64,000 nucleotides of DNA from Phycomyces nitens (GCA_022702545.1 JAHRBC010000007.1:1178001-1242000), one strand, 5' to 3'. Shown: positions 42,047-53,476, counted from the first letter of the stretch. Program-made: numbers and translations. Notes: generated from the sequence alone by a model not told the origin.

Positions 42047-42431
42047 TGGGTAGAACCAGTTTAGTAGTTGGTGATGAAGAGATGTTGCCTTTGAAGAAGT
42101 CCATGTACTCGACAATTTACGTCATTCGAGGTCACGTGTAAATGGACAACCCACCAGACTTATCAGTAACATATACAACTGTTGGCAAAAAGGGAGAAAG
42201 ATATATATATATATAGATAGATAGATAGATAGACAATTGTAGGTATTTACATTTATTATCCAGAACCTCTCTTGGTTTTATATTATTTGTACACTCGAGG
42301 TATATGCCTCTGTGGGACGCGTATTTTATTTTTACATTTATCTTATTTTTATCATCGCCTTTTTCGTGCCTTAAACTTCTCTCTTTCTCTCTCTTTCTTT
42401 ATTTCTGACAGGAAAATAAAGGCCAAAAGTG
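42047..42431. promoter_or_regulatory. Shared intergenic region of two divergent Golgi-traffic genes
   Basis: 385 bp between TRS33 and the YIPF6-like gene. It contains a TA run followed by a GATA microsatellite (about 42198-42232) and TATTTA-rich DNA. A common promoter for two genes of the same pathway is plausible but not shown. Confidence 0.4.
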
Positions 42432-43709
42432 ATGCTGTCATCAACACATATGAATGCTAGCCAACAAGCTCAGTACGACAATCCATTTGCGTCCATGCAT
42501 TCTGAAAACGATCCTTTCCAGTCACCATCGGCCTATGTTGAACCTGACCTTGACTTGACCGGCCAATCGACCACAAAGGCTTCTAAACCATCAGTTCAAC
42601 CATTGTCAAGCCCAAATCCGTTTGCCAATCCGCTGCTGAGTGGAAACATTGGCAGCTCAGCCAGACCAGCCCAACAGGAGCAGCAACAGCAAACACAGTC
42701 TTCGTTTGTCTATACGGGCGAAGATACTTTGGATGAACCTGTTTCGGTTACTATTGTAAGGTTCAGAGATAAACAACCTATAGTTTTTATTTCTACTGGG
42801 CTTTTTGTAGAGATATTATGGCATTGAAAATCCCATCACTTTTCTTGCAATAGTCTTTCTTTATTAATGTGATGCATATTGTTGTATCTGTGTATTATAG
42901 CTTCGTGACCTGAAACAAGTTGCAGGAAAACTGAAGCAGGTACTTCATCCAAAAGGAGATCGAAATGTATTGAGAGATTGTAAGTTTGAGAGGCAAAAAA
43001 AAAGAGGCGCAATGTTTTGAATTCTTTACCATCTAACAAAATATTGACGCTTCAAAAAAAGGGGATTTGTGGGGTCCTTTGATCCTGTGCTTGGCATTAG
43101 CAATGTAAGAATACTGCCCTTGACTGCCAGCCATCTATTTGTGCTTAATTGTTGATGTTATTAGTACCTTGAGTGGCAAGGCTCCACATGATCAAGCTGT
43201 TCCTATATTCACTGGTGTATTTACCATTGTCTGGATCGGTGCAGCTGTCGTGACATTGAATGCAAAACTTTTGGGAGGCGCTGTGTAAGTTGGCGTTGTG
43301 TTGGTTAAAGAGAATACTTAACCTTGATATAATTATCTAGATCCTTCTTCCAATCTGTGTGTGTGATCGGATACTGTCTTTTCCCTCTTGTATTGGCCTC
43401 TGTGATCTCAATCTTTGTAAAGCTTGTTTGGGTCAGAATCCCAATGGCACTTGTTACATTTGCATGGTCTACCTATGGTAAAGTCAAGGATATTATGTTG
43501 AAAATGGGAATGTTTGACCAAATGTATTGTGAATATAGCCTCTGTTGGCTTCTTGTCAGAATCCCAGGTGCATCTCAACAACCGTCGTGCACTAGCAGTA
43601 AGTAAAGAGACCAAAGCAAGCAATAGTAATAATAACAATAATTATCTGACAGGTCTACCCTCTCTGCCTGTTTTACTTTTCCATCTCATGGCTCGTCCTG
43701 ACATCTTAG
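42432..43709 (+). CDS. Yip1-domain Golgi membrane protein (YIPF6-like)
   Basis: Seven exons: 42432-42755, 42901-42979, 43062-43104, 43165-43284, 43341-43477, 43539-43597, 43653-43709; 272 aa, GT-AG introns. Family block: DTLDEPVSVTILRDLKQVAG, LKQVLHPKGDRNVLRDWDLW, then five membrane segments, including FTGVFTIVWIGAAVVTLNAK and SFFQSVCVIGYCLFPLVLAS. Yip proteins bind Rab GTPases and shape ER-Golgi transport vesicles. The cytosolic N-terminus has two NPF motifs (YDNPFASM, PNPFANP) and a DPF; NPF is the ligand of EH domains, and the convergent neighbour encodes an EH-domain protein. Confidence 0.9.
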
Positions 43710-43897
43710 ATGCCCCCCAATTCCATTTTCTTTGTTTCTCATTGTCTCTTCACATAGATCATGATAGTTTGAACAATTTTGTTAAAAGGTTATTAAAAGA
43801 AAGATGCATTGACCCTAATTATATTATCTACAGTTATTCCAATATTCTGCCCTATTTAGATAAACAGTATTGTAATCAAGTGTATGGTTGTCTATCA

Positions 43898-45816
43898 TTA
43901 GATTTTGCGAGTGGGGATCATACTAGGAGGAAGCTTGTCGGGAAGGTTTCCACCAGACTGGACAGCCTTTATAAGATGCATAGCAACCGAGAATTCATCG
44001 ATATCCATATAACCATCCTCGTCCCAATCAGACAGTCTCCAGATCTGAGCAAGAATGTCATTTCCAAGACCAGTTTCTGTCAAGATTGGCTTCACACTTG
44101 ATCCTGGCACCTTTCCATCTCTGGGATGGAGGTGGGTAAAGATGGGCGTATATGATGCCTTGTCGACCGATGAAAAGTTCCAGAACGATGCTGGAAGACT
44201 GCCATTGGCATCAGGCACAGCAACTTCGTCTTCCATATCAAATGGATTACGCTGAGATTGATCTAATTCAGGGTTCATCATGGGGAACATTGACATGAGG
44301 CGAGGAAGATCAACTGCAAGAGCCTTTGAGGTGGTTTAGAATCAAGGAAAAATATGTCTGTTGTGTTTTTGCTTACCTCGTCAACCTTTTCCAGCAAGTC
44401 TTCTTTGATGGTTTTGAATTTATCAATATCATACAATGCTAAACTCTGCTTAAACTTCTCAGGGTTAGGGAAATCACCGGCTGGCAAATGGTAGCGCTGC
44501 TGAATCTTTATGAATTCGGTTTCCAAGTTGTTCAAGAGAGCTTCCTTCTTTTTCTTCTTGCCAAACATCGAAGGCATTTCTTTTTTGAGATGTCCGATAA
44601 TCAATGCATGGACCTAATAAGCCAAGTTTAGATGGAATAGCTTTGTACGAGTCAACCAGCTTCTTTGGCTGTTGCTTTTTCTTTAAAAAAACATACCCTT
44701 GCCAATCGCGCACGTTTCACAATCTCATTAATCTTTCGAATCGCTGCATTTCTTCTCAGTTCCTTCAAGTCGCGTAAGAGGTCTTTTGATTCGGCCTCGA
44801 TCAACTCGCGACAGTCCTCAAAGCAGTTTGGAGGTTTGTCGACCCAGAAAGAGCTCAAGTAGACGCGCATAACCTCTGGTGTCTGGACCACCTTTCCGAG
44901 AGACCACATCATTGCACCATAACTAGAGGAGCCGATGAGAAAACACGCATATCGCTCCAGTATTTTATACTTACACTCTCATTAATTGTTGCTGACTGAC
45001 CATGTCACTCTTATTCAACACAACTCTTATCTTCTCTTCCTGTCCTTTCAAGCTGTGGATTGCCAACTTGAACTCATTTGATATATCCAATTTATGTGAA
45101 TCAAACAGCAAGAGAATAAGGTCTGCACGCTGCGAAAACCACTCAATGACCTTTGTGTAATCGTAGCCTCTCTCTATGCGCTGTTTGTCACCGGCCAGGA
45201 TACCCGGAGTATCAATAATCGTCATGTTCTCCAGGACAGGTGAAGGAGTCTGGGATACTTGGAACCGAGACAGAAACGCCTGGCCAAAGTTATTTAGGCC
45301 TCTGAAAGGCAGATCCTGATTGACTGCTGCTGCATTACCGGGCATAACTCGGTCCTCAGACCCATTCATAACCGCAACAAACCGGTCGGTCGTAGGTTCA
45401 ACTCCAATATGCTCGCCAGGATAGGATTTGTCGAGCAGGTAGCGAATAAATGTAGTTTTTCCCTATAAGGCGTACACATTAAAGAGTGTCTTGAGCAAGC
45501 TGGATTGTCAAAGTAGAAATACAAGATATATTTACTGTTGAATACTGTCCAATCAAGAGAACAATAGGTTTGGCTTCAATATCGGAATCCGTCAAGGGTG
45601 CAGAATGGAAGCCTGGCAATGGGGTGAGTGTTTGGAATGCTAATGAGGAATCTTACCTTCAAAGTTATAAGTTATTTCCAAGGGTCTGATCTTGGAGTTG
45701 TAGATCTTTTTTACACCAGCAATGACCTGGGCATATTCGTCTTCTTCCAAGGTTGACTTTGAGCCACCTTTGTGTTTTGAAGGCTTGTCTTTTTTGTGTT
45801 TAAAAGACAAGGACAT
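43898..45816 (-). CDS. EHD1: EHD-family dynamin-like ATPase with C-terminal EH domain
   Basis: Exons in coding order: 45816-45657, 45612-45536, 45462-44975, 44922-44697, 44613-44377, 44323-43898; 537 aa, matching the family. EHD proteins remodel membranes in endocytic recycling. Seen: P-loop GQYSTGKTTF (codons joined across an intron), MTIIDTPGILAGDKQRIERG as switch/G3, NKSDMV as G4, helical KELRRNAAIRKINEIVKRAR, and a C-terminal EH domain with the calcium loop DWDEDGYMDIDEF. A KKKKKE stretch follows MFGK. The linker has its own NPF (RNPFDMEDE), which could bind an EH domain of another subunit. Highly conserved; call is firm. Confidence 0.95.
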
Positions 45817-46291
45817 TTTTTTTTATTTTTTTTAAAAAAAAGAAGTAGAGATATAGGATAATGGTGATGAAAATAGGTTAAACAAATATATAAAAATATA
45901 TAAAAGGTCGAGAGATAATGACGTACATGTTTAAATACAACAAAGATAATATTAATATTAATAATAATAACAACAAAAGAACCCCCGCTTACATTCTTAC
46001 TCTGTTCATGCTAAGCTTAAACACGTCCAGATATTGGGTGATTGTGAAATGCATGGGTTGAGCGATATTTTATAGTTGATAATGTATATAAATAACCATA
46101 TAAACATTCATCCGATTTAATAAGTTTCTGTAAAACTGTAACACATAACGGAACTGTAGATCGACTATCCTAAGAAATCCAAGCACTCAAAAATGGATGC
46201 TCTTTACTGCTTAAATTATTATAATAAAGTAGTTTATTTAGATAGTATCAACGGACTATGTACATGTTGGTTTGTTGTATTTTATGTATAA
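45817..46291. other. Gene-free region between EHD and lipase genes
   Basis: AT-rich, with an ATT/AAT run at 45951-45970. It holds the EHD promoter and the lipase 3' end. No gene. Confidence 0.4.
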
Positions 46292-47747
46292 TTAATGGCC
46301 TTGGTGGTATAGACGAGTAGCCATCTCAAGGTAAAATGCCTCTCTATCAAATGTGCTACTGGAATCTGATTGCCATCGGTATCTATATTTTGAAGGAAAA
46401 AAAAAGAGTTTAGTTTCCATGACAACAAATATCAAGCAATACTTACGGAATACAGCTGGAAACAATGGTAACAATGGAAAATAAAATAAAGAGTCAGTTT
46501 GATGTTCTGGATAGTCTTGGCTTGTTTACCTTTTCCCACTAAGATCCCAATGATCGGCCTCAATGGTCTTTATGTATTTTCCCCACCGGGCACTCTTGAT
46601 GCTCACAATTCCATCATTATCGCCTTCCTTATCATTGACTAGTTGCCATGGTGAGCTCAAGAGAGATGACCAAGCTGGAATCTTTGCAGCAGCACCATAG
46701 GAATAATATGCCACCCGTGGATCATCGGGAGTATTTGGGTTAAAGACCTCTTGACAGTAGTCTGTGGTGAGATTTCCATAGGCTGGCTCATCGAAATAAT
46801 CAATCATGGCCTTTGGTAATCCAATCTTGAGCTTCAGATTGGTCTGACTGCCAACCAGAGGCATGGCATATGTCATTGGCGTAGAATGCTCAGTACGTGT
46901 GACACTGTTTTTCATAACTGTCATTGCACTAAGGGATCGTTGATTGCATGGGTTTCCTAGCTTCTGCTCTCCAACTCCTACATGGTCACGAAACCAGTCC
47001 ATGACAGGCGAACCTTGGTGAGGGGTACATATTGTAGTCAGAGACCGAGGTCTGTAAGAACGATCCTTTATGTGAGAGAGAAGGTACCGACAGTCGAGTC
47101 CACCCTAGGCAAGACAGTCGATATCAATACGGTGAATTCCCATTTATAAAAGATTGGATGATCTTTTTTGTTCTTACCATTGAATGGGCTACAAAATTGA
47201 CATCCTTATCCTTCATAATTGCCTTTAGAACACAATGTAGCTCGTGGGCACGTTCTCGGATGCTGCCGGTCTTTGGGACGCCTGTGACGATTACCTTTGC
47301 ACCTAGTTTTGCTAATGCGTCTTCGATACCCTGCCAATAGTGGAATTGAAGAGCAGGAAATGCGTCAGGTCCCCAGAGATCAAAGCCATACAAGCCATGA
47401 CACAAGACTATCGGGGCTCTTGGCGCTATATAATGCGGCGTAACAGGCATATCCAGACCATTTGAGCTGGGATTTGGCTGGAGAGACTTGGCTATGATAC
47501 TGACTGTAGAGGGAGAGAAGAACTTTGAGGCGGTTATGGTGTCGAATACGAATGCGTCCTTGGCCTTTTTCCTGAGCCGCCTTGGATAGAGAACCTGACC
47601 ATTATCTGGGGACGGAGTGTTGTGAAAAGTGAGGAGTTTGTGTGGAACTTGTTTGAGGAGTACGGAAAGTGACGATATATTTGAGCTTGTTGAGACCAGG
47701 GCAGTCTGTAGGTAGTTGTAGAATACGCAGAACGAGATTGAAACCAT
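46292..47747 (-). CDS. Alpha/beta-hydrolase lipase with 9-nt microexon and a one-base anomaly
   Basis: Exons in coding order: 47747-47178, 47105-46530, 46455-46447 (9 nt), 46382-46292; about 415 aa. The protein has IVLCHGLYGFDLWG as the oxyanion part, the nucleophile elbow AHSM|GG split by an intron, DCRYLLSHI, STPH-type TICTPHQGSP, acid DNDGIVS, and His in EADHWDLS. This fits a triacylglycerol lipase. The second exon starts GGTGGGACTC; the frame that matches the family would need GGTGGACTC. As the sequence stands, canonical splicing shifts the frame one base after the active-site Ser-Met. Either the assembly has an extra G or the gene is newly broken. The first ATG (47747) is followed by a hydrophobic stretch that may be a signal or anchor. 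Confidence 0.85.
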
Positions 47748-48253
47748 TTGGAAAGTAGTAAAAGAAGAGTGGATCAAACCAAAAAGCACAGTCAGTCAGT
47801 CTTGAGCACATACAAATTATATGGGGGACAAATTTGGCGTCGGATATTGAATTAAGAATATCACGTCTCTTTGGTTACCCCAATTCCCCTCCAAATGGAT
47901 CTCTTCTATTATTACTAACAAATCACTAAAGACCTCCCTGAAGCCATGTTGCTGATGTTTTGATAATGTCCAAGGTGAATGTGCGTGCCTGTCATGTGAT
48001 AAGGTCGATTATATATTGTGGTTGGAAATGAACGAATCAGAAGCACAATGGTTTCCCCAAGTGAATATTGGCTGCCCTTATTGGCTCTCATTAATTTTTC
48101 CCACCCAAAACCCACATTATTCATTTGATAATGCTGTCTATATTTGTGACTGCTTTTTATTTTGCAAAACGTGCCAAGCAATTTTTCTGTTAAATATCAA
48201 TAGTCACATTAAGCAACACCTTTTTTCATTTATTTATCGATTGGGAGCCCCCC
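47748..48253. other. Region between lipase promoter and U2 gene end
   Basis: No gene seen. It contains the lipase promoter, and sequence after the U2 3' end. Confidence 0.4.
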
Positions 48254-48441
48254 TCGGCGTCACATTGCAACAGTGTAAAGCAAAGGACACCTGTGGATTC
48301 TAGAGATGGCAAGCCAGAGCTCTAGATTCCGGGCGCAGAAAAATTAGATTAACAACAAATGGTACTATGTACCAAGTTATAGTTGTTAAACTATAAAGAA
48401 CAGATACTACACTTGATCTTAGCCAAAAGGCCTGAGAGGAT
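48254..48441 (-). ncRNA. U2 spliceosomal snRNA
   Basis: On the minus strand the RNA starts ATCCTCTCAGGCCTTTTGGC and continues AGATCAAGTGTAGTATCTGTTC. This includes the invariant GUGUAGUA that pairs with the intron branch site. Then follow the stem IIa-like TATAGTTTAACAACTATA, the Sm-site region AATTTTTCTG, a perfect stem III (TCTAGAG...CTCTAGA), and stem IV closed by GGTGTC/GACGCC. About 188 nt, the classic length. The 3' end is set by stem IV to within a few bases. Confidence 0.95.
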
Positions 48442-48470
48442 GCGGATTTCTGAGTCCCCAAGATCGCTGC

Positions 48471-48479
48471 CTTTTTATA
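48471..48479 (-). promoter_or_regulatory. TATA box of the U2 gene
   Basis: TATAAAAAG on the minus strand ends 30 bp upstream of the RNA start. Confidence 0.65.
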
Positions 48480-49530
48480 CCTTTTTGGTGGCCCTAGACA
48501 GAAAAAGTGACTGTTGCAGTGACGGTAAGTCCTACGTCATTATGGCCATTTTTTTTTGTGTGTGTGTGTTGTGGACTGTATTGTTCAGTGAACATGAAAC
48601 GGAATCATTTTTTGAATTCGGAACGCTCTTCGGAAAATAAACTGAACACACAGTGTAAATATAGAAACTCGTTTTTTTTGGGGGGTTTGGTGAATTTTTT
48701 TTTCTTCTGTTGTTGTTGTTGTTCGAGACCAGTATACAGAGTATATGAATCTTTGTGCAGGTTTGTCTTTTTAGTACAATTTCCTTTTGTGGTTACTTGA
48801 CAAGTTAATATATAAATGGCAAAATGATGTGGTATAAGCTGGTTGTGTGCTTTTATTGAGCAACCAGTGATGTGTGCACAAGAAAGTTTATAGTTTTTAA
48901 TTGTCCCACCCCATTAATCCGAGTTGGTGAGAACTTAATATATTGTTTTTGGATATGCAATCATGGCCACAAACACACGAGTCAAATTTAAATTCAAGTA
49001 TAATATTTGGATTTGTACTTGTATTTGTGTAGCATATTTTATAATAGTTGCTGGATAAATTAACTAATAATAATAATAATAGTTATTATATGACTATATT
49101 CTAGTTTTACCCTTTCCAAATGGTCTTTATGATTGATATGGCAATATAAAGACCAACCATAATTCTGCATCATTTTGGCCCCAATCCCAGCCATATTAAG
49201 AAGCCAAGTTTTGATAAATTCCAGACCAAACATATATATATATATATTATATATTATATATATATCCTTTTACCTATTCATGGCCATGTAATCATGTACA
49301 ACTTTCAATGGGGATAGTACATAAATACTTGCATGTGGAAATCTATTTATTTATTTTTTATAAAAAAAAAAGAAACAAAAAAAAGTTGATTGCGTGACTG
49401 TGGTTTTTGATGGAACAAACGTTTTCAAAAAATATTCGACTTGTTTTTTACAAGCCCAAGCTTAATAGATAGATAGACATATACACACACAAAAAAAAAG
49501 GAGTTCATTATTTCCAGGAATCGACTCATC
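48480..49530. other. Gene-free stretch upstream of U2 and RPA34
   Basis: Low-complexity DNA: GT run at 48559-48571, poly-T and TTG repeats near 48700-48722, an AAT run near 49065, a TA run at 49230-49263 and A-rich tracts near 49360-49385. No gene. Confidence 0.45.
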
Positions 49531-50487
49531 ATGTCAGAAGTACAGGCCAAAAGCAGCACGTAATATATTTTTGCGAAAAAAAATACTTGTCTCTGCCAAT
49601 CGTGCATGTGTATTGACTAACCTTTTAGAGATTTCGAAGGATTCACATTATCCAAATCAAAGTATCCCACAGAATACGATGCAGAGTTACTTAATGACGA
49701 CGACAAAGAGATCTGGCTGATCCGTGTGCCTGAAAACGTGCGTATAGTCTTTATTGGCTAGAACAGTATCAATAATACGAGTTTATTAGTTTACTCCACA
49801 AGATCTCAAAGACCTAAAGATTACCAAACCAGCCGAATCATTACACACACCAATTGGACAAATAACAAAGAAAGACGAAACCTTTGAGCTGTATCGTGTG
49901 CCAGAGACAAGTGAAGCCAAGCCATCTGATAGCGAGGACGACGAAGAGTCAGACGACGAAGACTTGGTCGATTTTGGCATCAGTGGACAGGAAATGACTG
50001 GGTTCGAGTGCTTATTGCCCTCGAGAGATCATTACGGAAAGCTTGTTTTTGGTATGGAAAAAAGGGCAAAGGGAGAGTATCATAAACTAAATATATGGGG
50101 TCTTTTGTTTTCCTAATAGCTCCCAAGCCTTTTAAGCACAATTTGATTCTGAACAAGCAAGTCGTGATTCCCGACTCTGAAAAGATTGCAGAGGCCATCC
50201 GTGATACACCGTTGGGAAAGAGAGCACAGCCCGAGGGTCTCAAGATGAGATTCAAGCCTTATGGATTTGATACAGGTACATATTTTATAGCAATATTCGA
50301 TAGGAATCGGGTATTGATGCTTGGTTCTGTAGCCGTTCCACTAGTATCGACTGAAGAAGAGGTAGAGACCATTGTAGAAAAGAGAAAGCGAGCAAGCGAA
50401 GAGGATGATGATGAGTCAGAGAAGAAGAAGGTGAAGAAGGAAAAGAAGGAAAAAAAGGAAAAAAAGGAGAAGAAGGAGAAGAAGTAG
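49531..50487 (+). CDS. RPA34: RNA polymerase I subunit RPA34 (A34.5/PAF49)
   Basis: A Pol I-specific subunit that, with A49, stabilises initiation and elongation on rDNA. Exons: 49531-49559, 49629-49737, 49790-50051, 50120-50275, 50333-50487; 236 aa. Seen: FTLSKSKYPTEYDAELLNDD, KEIWLIRVPENFTPQDLKDL, QITKKDETFELYRVPE, an acidic patch SDSEDDEESDDEDLVDFG, APKPFKHNLILNKQVVIPD, MRFKPYGFDT, and a lysine-rich tail (KKVKKEKKEKKEKKEKK), typical of A34 proteins in the nucleolus. The last intron (50276-50332, GTACAT...CTGTAG) is 57 nt with no stop, so a retained form would add 19 residues in frame. Confidence 0.88.
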
Positions 50488-51009
50488 AGTGTATATTTCG
50501 AAATAAAATAAAAAAAGAAGTTTCAGTGCGATAATCCATCTATTATTATTGCAAGCAAACAGACCTTGGCAATAAGAAGAATATCAATATTTATTGTGTT
50601 TGGACAAGAGTTATACTGCTGTCATTTGGCTGGTAGATTATGAACACTGCAACCTTTATGACCCATTTATATATATATATATTTGCAACTGGTCTTGTTC
50701 CCAGAATGTTGTGCTCAAGGAATTTGGCTTTAAACAGGCTTCCTTTGTGTCCAAAAGAGCTCTGTTATATAGATAATTCACTTTATGTCTTGTAGATTTG
50801 CAGCAAGGAGTAACACAGGTCCAAAACTAGTGTTCCATATATAGGTTGACACGTCACCACAAAAGAAGGGATGGAAAGAGCGAGAAGTTTAGATTCGACT
50901 CGCCTTTATTTGATAATATTATACACGTAATATCCTTAAAATATTACTATTTGGTTACTATCATTATCTCTATTAATTTTATCTTTATTTCCGCTCAGTT
51001 CCACTCATC
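50488..51009. other. DSK2 upstream region
   Basis: Gene-free; includes the RPA34 3' end and a TA run near 50668-50680. No clear TATA box for DSK2. Confidence 0.4.
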
Positions 51010-51819
51010 ATGTCTACTATCAACATCAACATAAAGACTTCCAGCGATGGCAAGTTTGTCATTGCCATTGACACTACAAAAACAGTCGAAGAGTTGAAAA
51101 AGGCAATCGAGGAAAAGACACAGGTCCCTATCGCAAGACAGCGACTTATCTACTCTGGTCGCGTCCTCAAGGACGAAACTACACTTGAGACCTACAAGAT
51201 TGCAGATGGAAACACAATTCACATGGTCAAAGGAGCCCAGCCAAAAAGTAAGTTGCAAGGCACTAGAGCAGCATATTCACTATCCAACCATCATAGGTGA
51301 TTCATCTACACCCTCTGCTACCACACAACAGCAAAGTACCTCATCCCCACCTGCAGGCTCAATCTTTGGCCAGACTGCCCCTAATGCAGTTCCTGGCGGC
51401 ATTGGATCAGGAATGGCCAATCCATTTGCAGGATTCGGTGGATTCGGAGGATCCCCTCAACCTGCTGCAGATGGAGGAGCAGCTGGTGCGAATCCCTTTA
51501 GTATGTTTGGATCTGGTTTTGGTGCCGGTGGCATGGGAAACAGTTTTGGTGCTCCCGATCCCAACATGATGAACCAAATGTTGCAGAATCCAATGTTTGC
51601 ACAATACATGTCGACTGTTCTTCAAAACCCTGCGGTACTGGACTCCATTATTGCCACCAACCCACAACTGTCAAACATGGGACCTGAAGTGCGCAATATG
51701 ATGCAGTCTCCTGAATTCAGACAGATGGTGTCTAATCCTGACATGATTCGACAAATGGCTACAATGGCCACAGCATTCCAAGGAATGGGAGGACAACCAC
51801 AAGCACAGGCACAACAACC

Positions 51820-51850
<31 letters not shown>

Positions 51851-52153
51851 GCAGCAAACCCTTTTGCTGGTTTTGGTAACCAGCCTGCTATTGACCCACA
51901 AGTACAGCAACAGATGGCTTCATTGTTTATGGGAGGCATGGGTGGTATGGGAGGCATGGGCGGTATGGGCGGTATGGGTATGGGTGGAGCTGGACCAACT
52001 GATAATCGCTCACCCGAGGAGAGATACCAAGTACAATTACAACAACTGAATGAAATGGGATTCTGGGACGCAGCAAAGAATATTCGTGCGTTGCAGGCAG
52101 CTGGAGGGAATGTGAATGCAGCTATTGAAATGTTGTTTGAAGGAAATATATAA
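51010..52153 (+). CDS. DSK2: Ubiquilin/Dsk2 ubiquitin shuttle protein
   Basis: Carries polyubiquitinated proteins to the proteasome. Two exons, 51010-51247 and 51297-52153; 364 aa. N-terminal ubiquitin-like domain: INIKTSSDGKFVIAIDTTKT, EEKTQVPIARQRLIYSGRVL, YKIADGNTIHMVKG. Middle: Gly/Phe-rich segment and an STI1 region (NMMNQMLQNPMFAQYMSTVL, LQNPAVLDSIIATNPQL, RNMMQSPEFRQMVSNPDMI), then a short polyGln and a GGMGGM repeat (51932-51985). C-terminal UBA: YQVQLQQLNEMGFWDAAKNI with AIEMLFEGNI at the very end. UBL-STI1-UBA order and length match Dsk2 exactly. Confidence 0.96.
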
Positions 52154-52666
52154 AAAAGGAATGTTAAAGAAGTATATATTTATATATAAATAAGTATATA
52201 TATAAATATATATGATTTTTTTTTAAAAAGAAAAAAAAATTGTCAAAGAGAATTTATAAAAATGACGATAATTTCTTCTTTGTTCGTTGGGGTTGATTTT
52301 CAAATGTTCAAGATGCTCAGCTCTTGTTTCTTTTTTGGTATAATTCCCTTATACTATTTTTTTATGTTTTATGTTTGTACAACATAGAATCATACACATA
52401 TAATCATGCCATTCTCCTATTTGTTCTTGCAGAACAAAGAAAATGTGAGGTCTTTTTTGAATTTTGTCCTTGTTGCACAACAGTTACACGACAGTAAATG
52501 TGTGACAAGGGTTTTTAAAGAAGTATGGGATTTGTATAATTATTATAATTTATGTTTTAAAAATTTATTTTTATATATATATATGATATATATTACAAGT
52601 GTTATTTACAATATAATTTAAATACATTACTACTATTATTATCTTACAAAGAAAGAAAGAAAGAAT
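52154..52666. other. Gene-free AT-rich stretch
   Basis: 3' ends of DSK2 and the cyclin gene converge here; TA runs near 52166-52211 and 52570-52590 and a GAAA run near 52648-52663. No gene. Confidence 0.4.
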
Positions 52667-53476
52667 CTAAGGCATGGTGGCTGAGGCTGTTGGATATAAG
52701 ACGCTGGTGTAAAGAGGTACAAAGGGAGCATTGCGGGATGCCGAGGTCCAGCTGAGGATAGGCCGACACATGTTCAGTGAGGTCGAGACCATGATAGCTT
52801 CAGGTGTCCATGCCATGGTTGGAGGGTAAACATGGATGGGACTGTAGGGTGCATGGATAGATGGTAATGATCGTCGTTTGGTGCACTCTGAGAGTTCTAA
52901 ATCGGCATCTTCAGCTGATCGTTTGGCTGGAAATGTTTGAGGGGCAAGGGGGTGCTTTCTGAGTGTTTGTGCTTTTGCGGCCAGCAGAAAAAGGTACTGG
53001 CACTGGATTGCCCAGGTATAGAATTCACGAGGAGAAGGGTTGATCTTGTAATCTAGTGCGACCAAGAAATCTCTTTCGAGAGTGTTTAGTTTGTGGACAG
53101 GGATCTTGGATATCGCAGACCAGGTTTTGTTGTTAAAAGCGTTGTCGTCCAGGCATTTGTTGGCTAGCATCAAGGCAACCGTCAATAGTTCGGCCTCGCA
53201 TGAGGTTTGTGATGGTCTGAACCTGGCTAGGTACCGGAGACCGAGAACAAGACATGAACTGGACAGCTGGGTTGCCTTGAGGAGATTGAAGCAGAACATG
53301 ACAAAGATCGAGTGGTGCTCGGGAGTAATGTTTGACGCGTTTGGCAGCAAGAGAGGCACGGCAAGCGCTGCCAGTTCTGCTAGCTGGGCAATGTTTGTCG
53401 AGGTAAGGAGCAGGATAGGCGAATTGAGGCTTTTTTGAGACATTGGAGAAGAAGAGTAAGAATCCAGATTTGCCAT
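52667..53476 (-). CDS. Pho80/Pcl-type cyclin
   Basis: A single exon of 269 aa. The cyclin box covers about residues 25-165: FVMFCFNLLKATQLSSSCLV, LGLRYLARFRPSQTSCEAEL, LLTVALMLANKCLDDNAFNN, KTWSAISKIPVHKLNTLERD, FLVALDYKINPSPREFYTWA. The sequence LANKxLDDNxxNNKTW is the signature of Pcl/Pho80 cyclins, which bind Pho85-type kinases in cell-cycle, nutrient or polarity control. The C-terminal 100 residues are Pro/Ser-rich with basic KRRSLPS. The ATG at 53476 is the first in frame; a TATATAA lies only 10 bp upstream, so that box may belong to the leader and not be the core promoter. The partner kinase cannot be told. Confidence 0.88.
   Translation of the reverse strand: MANLDSYSSSPMSQKSLNSPILLLTSTNIAQLAELAALAVPLLLPNASNITPEHHSIFVMFCFNLLKATQLSSSCLVLGLRYLARFRPSQTSCEAELLTVALMLANKCLDDNAFNNKTWSAISKIPVHKLNTLERDFLVALDYKINPSPREFYTWAIQCQYLFLLAAKAQTLRKHPLAPQTFPAKRSAEDADLELSECTKRRSLPSIHAPYSPIHVYPPTMAWTPEAIMVSTSLNMCRPILSWTSASRNAPFVPLYTSVLYPTASATMP

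Noticed and set aside
52667..53476. Frameshifts in the cyclin gene suggested by long frames on other phases
   Set aside because: The main frame is complete and aligns with the Pcl cyclin box; the others are shadows.
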